From Epiperipatus broadwayi (Eukaryota; Onychophora; Udeonychophora; Euonychophora; Peripatidae): a DNA stretch of 64,000 nt. Positions 59,567-64,000 of the stretch are shown in pieces (within the stretch, counting starts at the first letter, position 1; every line of letters begins with the position of its first letter). Both the position numbers and the translations under genes were made by a program. Below the pieces are notes generated by a model that was not told the origin of the DNA, ran no database searches, and saw only the letters and a list, made by a program, of their open reading frames with translations. The stretch spans positions 4,536,363 through 4,600,362 of the forward strand of contig JAQFVV010006246.1 in NCBI GenBank assembly GCA_028023455.1, given 5' to 3'.

Positions 59567-61039
59567 GTAAATTGTTCTCAGGAAATGATTTTTTTAATTA
59601 GCAACATAATCTTTAATCATTTTATATGATACTTTTTTTTTATTTGTAATAATCCTTTGAGTAATGGTATGTCTGTGAATTATGACCCAGATCTGTCAAT
59701 TCTGGTGCTGAAACTTTTTATGAATTTTCTAGCAAAAATACCGTTTGCTTACCCTTTTTTTAAGTATAGTCATGTTACTGTCACAATTTATTATTTGCAG
59801 CAATATGCTTGTTTTTTTTTTGCTTTACTGTGAAATATTTGGAAAATTAGTTAAGATTTTAACTGATTGTAGATTTTTAGAAATTGTAAATTTTATGTAT
59901 GTTTATGTGTAGTATATTTACTTTCCTAAATCTTTATTACCACAAACAATTCCACCATTTTGTTTGTATGAACACTTATTAATTATTTATATAGGGCATA
60001 TTTCAATTGTTGAAAAATATTTAATGTCTATTACTATGCTTAATAGTGTTTTACTTATGTCTGTGATAGGATAATAAAAAACCTACAAATTATTTAAGAA
60101 ATCACAATAACTTTGTTACATAGTCAGCTGCCCATTGTAATAGGTTTTGTTTTAGTGTTTTTTATTAAACGTACCTTATATATAGCATTCACTAATCTGT
60201 ATTTAAATTTTATTTTTAAATCATAAAAATTTTCACCACATTTTACAACAGCATCTTGATTATATGGAAATAAATTGAGGCAATGCAATCTTTTCTTGTT
60301 AGTTACTTACTATGTGGCCATAATTCAACAAAGTTTATGTTAACACCAGTAATTAATTTTCAATGAAGAGTTTTATATATTGAAAGTGGATTTAATTATT
60401 TAATGATGTTAAATGAAATATGTAATGAAGGCCAATGGATTGGGGAACAAATGACAACAAATTGAGGAGTTATAAAATCTTGATAATGCTGTATTACATT
60501 TTTTTCAATTTACATATTGCAAGGGAAACTTCTAAAATTGAGAAAATATTATTTATATTAATGACTCGTAATCTAAATACATAAACAAATGCACAGTTAA
60601 TGTTTCTGATATATATATGAATTTTTCTAAAACAATATGTATCTCATCATCAATTTACCTAAAGATTAATTGTATTTGAATTTCCACTAACATTTAATTA
60701 AAAGTGGATCTTGATGATGATCAAATATTTAGTCACTAATATAAATACTTAATATAAATGTGAAAAAGTACTAGTACAGGTTTAAATATAAAATATAATA
60801 ATATTCATTGTACCTAATATATTTCAATACTTCATAATATATTCATAGTCAATCAGCTAGATCTTTAATTTTAATGCCAATTTCAATACTATTAGTTTTT
60901 TGGGGGTTATTATATAATGAAATATGCCTTTTATTTTATGTTTGCAGTCAGATCTCTCTTTGCACCTAACTTTACCAGCTCTCAAATCACAGCTATGGCT
61001 GTGTTTTCTTTCATGAGTTTGAAAGAGGAATGAAGTAAG

Positions 61040-61545
61040 TGCTTCAGGTTTAATCTTATAAATTTTTTATATGCATTAATGAGTGTTGAGTCATTCTAGT
61101 TCTAAGATTTGCCTTGGTCCCACTGTTATGTACATATGGACAGTCTTTTTGGATGCCGTTTACAGCATAGACCACATTGCGCTGTTTCAGTGTTAAAATT
61201 TTGTCCTTAATATTGTTAATGAGCTTGTTTAAATTTATGGGAGTTCTGAATCTGATATTAAATTTATCTGAACATACTTGAGCTATTTTATTAGCAATAT
61301 GTGGTAAATATGGTAGAACAATCCAGCTTTTATTATTTCTATAATAATCCATTTTATTAATTATTTGTTTTTGAATTGTTCTATATATCTTTGTATGTGC
61401 ATTCTGTTATAATCTGCTTTTATCAAGTCAGCGATATAATGTTGGAATGTTCTGGATATATTTCCTGATCATCATATACCAAATCCCATTTTGGAGTGTT
61501 CCATTAATAATTATTTCTAAGGATTTATTTAACTGTACACAGTTT
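61040..61545 (-). mobile_element. Penelope-like element C-terminus (GIY-YIG region)
   Basis: The minus-strand frame 61352-61056 reads WIVLPYLPHIANKIAQV, then FNIRFRTPINLNKLI, NVVYAVNG, CPYVHNSGTKANLRTRMTQH. This matches the LPY.P.....I linker and the GIY-YIG endonuclease end of Penelope-like polyproteins, with the GIY-YIG residues degraded. Just upstream, another frame gives ADYNRMHIQRYIEQFKNK-like sequence up to about 61545. It is a fragment in another orientation and family from the remnant at 40.7-41.7 kb. Confidence 0.65.
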
Positions 61546-62488
61546 GAACGTTATTATTCTACAATCAGGGCACCATTTCTAAGAAAAATCACTAATGACT
61601 ATTTTACATTTTAGCATCATCACAGTTCTTATGGTAACGTTTAAATTAGATCAAAAAATCAACAACATTCAAGCTCTGTGAAGAATTAATATGAATACAT
61701 GGGAGAAAAGTTAATTAAGAATATTATTTATTCTAGTTACTCCATAAATAACAGTATTATTTATTCTAGTTACTCTTGATTGATTGCAGAAATTTTCTAT
61801 AGGCATGATAATTTGATGATTAAAAACAATAAATTAATAAACATCATAAAAAAAAGCATCAAAGATTAATTATGAATATATAGAAGTATTTTACAAACAT
61901 CCTTTACAGTGCATTAATAAAATTCATTAATAATAAATAGAAAAAAAAATAAACAATTGTAATAATGTATAGAATCTATAAAAAAAAATTACAGTTAATT
62001 AAATTTGTACTGCATTTTCTTTAAATATTTTCGTAATTTTACTATCAGTGGATAAGTTTGGGTTTGAAATATGATAAAAGTCTGCTGGTTGGTGAGGCTT
62101 AAATATGCAGGCAATATAAATAAATGCAGGTTATTGACAATTCTAGGAAAAAAGCTGTGTTTCAGGTCTTCATCTCTGGGCTTCTACTATGCATTGGAAA
62201 AATCACTTCACTTGGGTACAAACTAGAATCCTTGATGGTTTAACCAATCATTTTCTGTGCTTCAAATAATTTTAACATTTTAATTTGATTTTGTGTTGGT
62301 ATTGACAAGTATTATAACAGCAATCTTTTCATGCTTCTGCAGCTAGAATTGGATCTTTTTTTTAAAGTTATTTGATGAAATTGATATGCAATTTGGCATT
62401 CCACAAATGTTGTATATATATTTTTCTTATTTCTCTTTAATATATCCAGGCCCATACAGTCACTTGACTAATGCACAATTATAATTAC

Positions 62489-63045
62489 ATGGTTGGCACA
62501 GGGTGGCACTACTGTATGAAGAGTTTTGCCTGTTTAATAACAGATATGTGCTAGCATAAGAGAGGGTGATCATATGATGTTTTAGTGGATTAACACTAAT
62601 TCTGCCTAATAGGATAGTGGTGTCTATGGTTGTTAAAGAGCCAAAGACACCAAAATGTAAGGGTGATGAACTGAGTTCAGACCCATATGACTATAAAGGC
62701 TATTAAGCTTATATTGAAAATATTATTGTGTTTTAAAATTTCATTCTCATAGTTTTGTAGTTAAGTAGAGATAAAAGGTGGCTGCTGGAGGGTTGCATTA
62801 GATCCTAAGATCTAGGTGCAGTGCTTTCAGATTCAAGGCTCCTCACTGACGAAGGCCACAAGCCAGAAAGTAGTCTAGGAATATTGGATGAGTATGCACT
62901 AGATGGCAATTTTATGTGCAAGCCTTCTTGCATCCATTGATTATTCTGGTTGTCACGGGGTGGCACTACTGTAGGGAGAGTTTTGCCTGTTTAATAACAG
63001 ATATGTGCTAGTGTAAGAGATGATTGTCATATGATGTTTATTGGT
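62489..63045 (+). mobile_element. Hammerhead repeat, copy 5 (1.2 tandem units)
   Basis: Plus orientation throughout. The segment beginning GGTTGGCACAGGGTGGCACT recurs 457 bp on (62491 and 62948), so this is a partial tandem dimer. It ends with ATGATGTTTA like the other copies. No reading frame. Confidence 0.75.
62840..62881 (+). ncRNA. Hammerhead-like motif, copy 5
   Basis: TCCTCA / CTGACGA / AGGC-CACAA-GCCA / GAAA / G-TA-G-TC / TAGGAA. The core is intact, but the C of the single stem III pair is G, and stem I has a mismatch, so activity is doubtful. Confidence 0.45.
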
Positions 63046-64000
63046 TAATGTTAATGATATTTGGAAGATATTAGTAATACAACTTGCTAAATTACTAGTT
63101 GAGAATAAGATCAATCAGATCTCTTTAAAGTTCACATATCCTTAGAGATTAACATCCAAAAAGTCTTTTTAATTTGGTAGTTTCTACGTATTTGTAAACA
63201 TCTTCCTGTTCTCACACCTCAATTCTGAGATAGTCCAATTAAATTCTTGACTAGAGCTCTTCTATATTAATTTCCAGAATCACTTTTTTATCTTCTCACT
63301 AGTTTTTACACACAATTTTATATCATTTCTCACTTAATTCTGATTTTTTTTTTTAATCAGCTTTGCTAATTTGCATAAAGTGAATTTTTTATAACATGTA
63401 AATTAATCTGTTACTATTTTCAGTAAGTTATATCTTTCTGCACAATTAATTTTATTTCTGAATGGTTTAGCATATCAACATTAAAGCTTGTACATGCATG
63501 TCTTTATTCTTTATAAAATATATGTGTTATATATAGCACTCTTTTATAGTTTTTGTAAAGGCAAGACTTTCCAAAGGCTTTCTTATTATTTTTAATAAAC
63601 TCTGTTTTTAGTGATTTACCACAAATCTTTTTTTCTTGATTCTTTAATTACATTAATCAAGCTTTATCATTATCCTTAATTCTTATTTTTTTGTTTTTTC
63701 TATCTTTTTGAAAATAGATTTCAATTCTAAATAAACTATTAATGAAAGTTGTAAAATATGTAACCTTTGTATATTATGCATCTGCAAAGTTTTACAAAAT
63801 GTTTACAAATATTGTGAATCTTAAAAACTTAGTTGAGGAAGCTTGTAAGGCATAACTTAGCTAGAGTTGGTCAGGTTCGTAATCTCTCTCTCTCTATATA
63901 TATATATATAATAATCCCAGTGTATAACGCTATACTGAAATAAATATACAAATATTAAGCAATTAAATCATCCCACATGATTAAGAAATCCAGTACTGCC

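Larger units (their letters stand above)
59567..64000 (+). other. Intron 9, left part
   Basis: At least 4.4 kb, phase 2. It contains a minus-strand Penelope-like remnant and hammerhead repeat copy 5. The rest is AT-rich, with a CT then TA dinucleotide run at 63885-63910. No CUB exon was found. Confidence 0.7.

Noticed and set aside
60940-60990. Possible next CUB exon after TTTGCAG at about 60943
   Set aside because: The frame required by the phase 2 boundary hits a stop within a few codons and shows no CUB motif.

Overview
This is a strongly AT-rich stretch of nuclear DNA from an invertebrate animal. It has long GT-AG introns, microsatellites and many decayed retroelements, and no bacterial operons, tRNA or rRNA genes. 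The sequence alone does not fix the species or phylum.

One host gene runs left to right across almost the whole window. Nine exons between 4629 and 59566 (about 1.5 kb of coding sequence) encode four complete CUB domains and the first half of a fifth, joined directly with no EGF, LDLa or protease module between them. Such a string of bare CUB domains is the hallmark of cubilin, the endocytic receptor that works with amnionless. Each domain is split over two exons, and every between-domain intron is phase 1, one residue before the first cysteine. The first exon begins with a split codon and the last ends with one, so the gene continues beyond both edges. All four complete domains keep the Glu-Asp-Asp pattern of calcium-binding CUB domains.

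The introns (1.4 to 14 kb) hold almost everything else. (a) An RTE-like LINE family: one nearly intact copy (23562-26862, one frameshift), one full-length copy with a twin-priming inversion between 10-bp target-site duplications (19684-22923), and several fragments. (b) A different endonuclease/reverse-transcriptase LINE, decayed, on the minus strand (37680-39560), and a Tx1/L1-like remnant in a GC-richer island (56880-58345). (c) Two Penelope-like remnants with GIY-YIG-type C-termini (about 40700-41700, plus; about 61040-61545, minus). (d) A foldback or partly tandem repeat family of about 455-bp units in introns 3, 4, 7, 8 and 9, carrying a hammerhead-ribozyme-like core. One copy, on the minus strand at 29317-29358, has every conserved core nucleotide and three paired stems. 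(e) A long nested foldback in intron 1, a separate dispersed repeat pair (about 35.1 and 49.7 kb), and very recent tandem duplications (151 bp at 55.1 kb, 56 bp at 52.0 kb).

The most unusual items are the hammerhead-bearing foldback family, which resembles Penelope pLTRs or animal retrozymes, and the textbook twin-primed RTE insertion.
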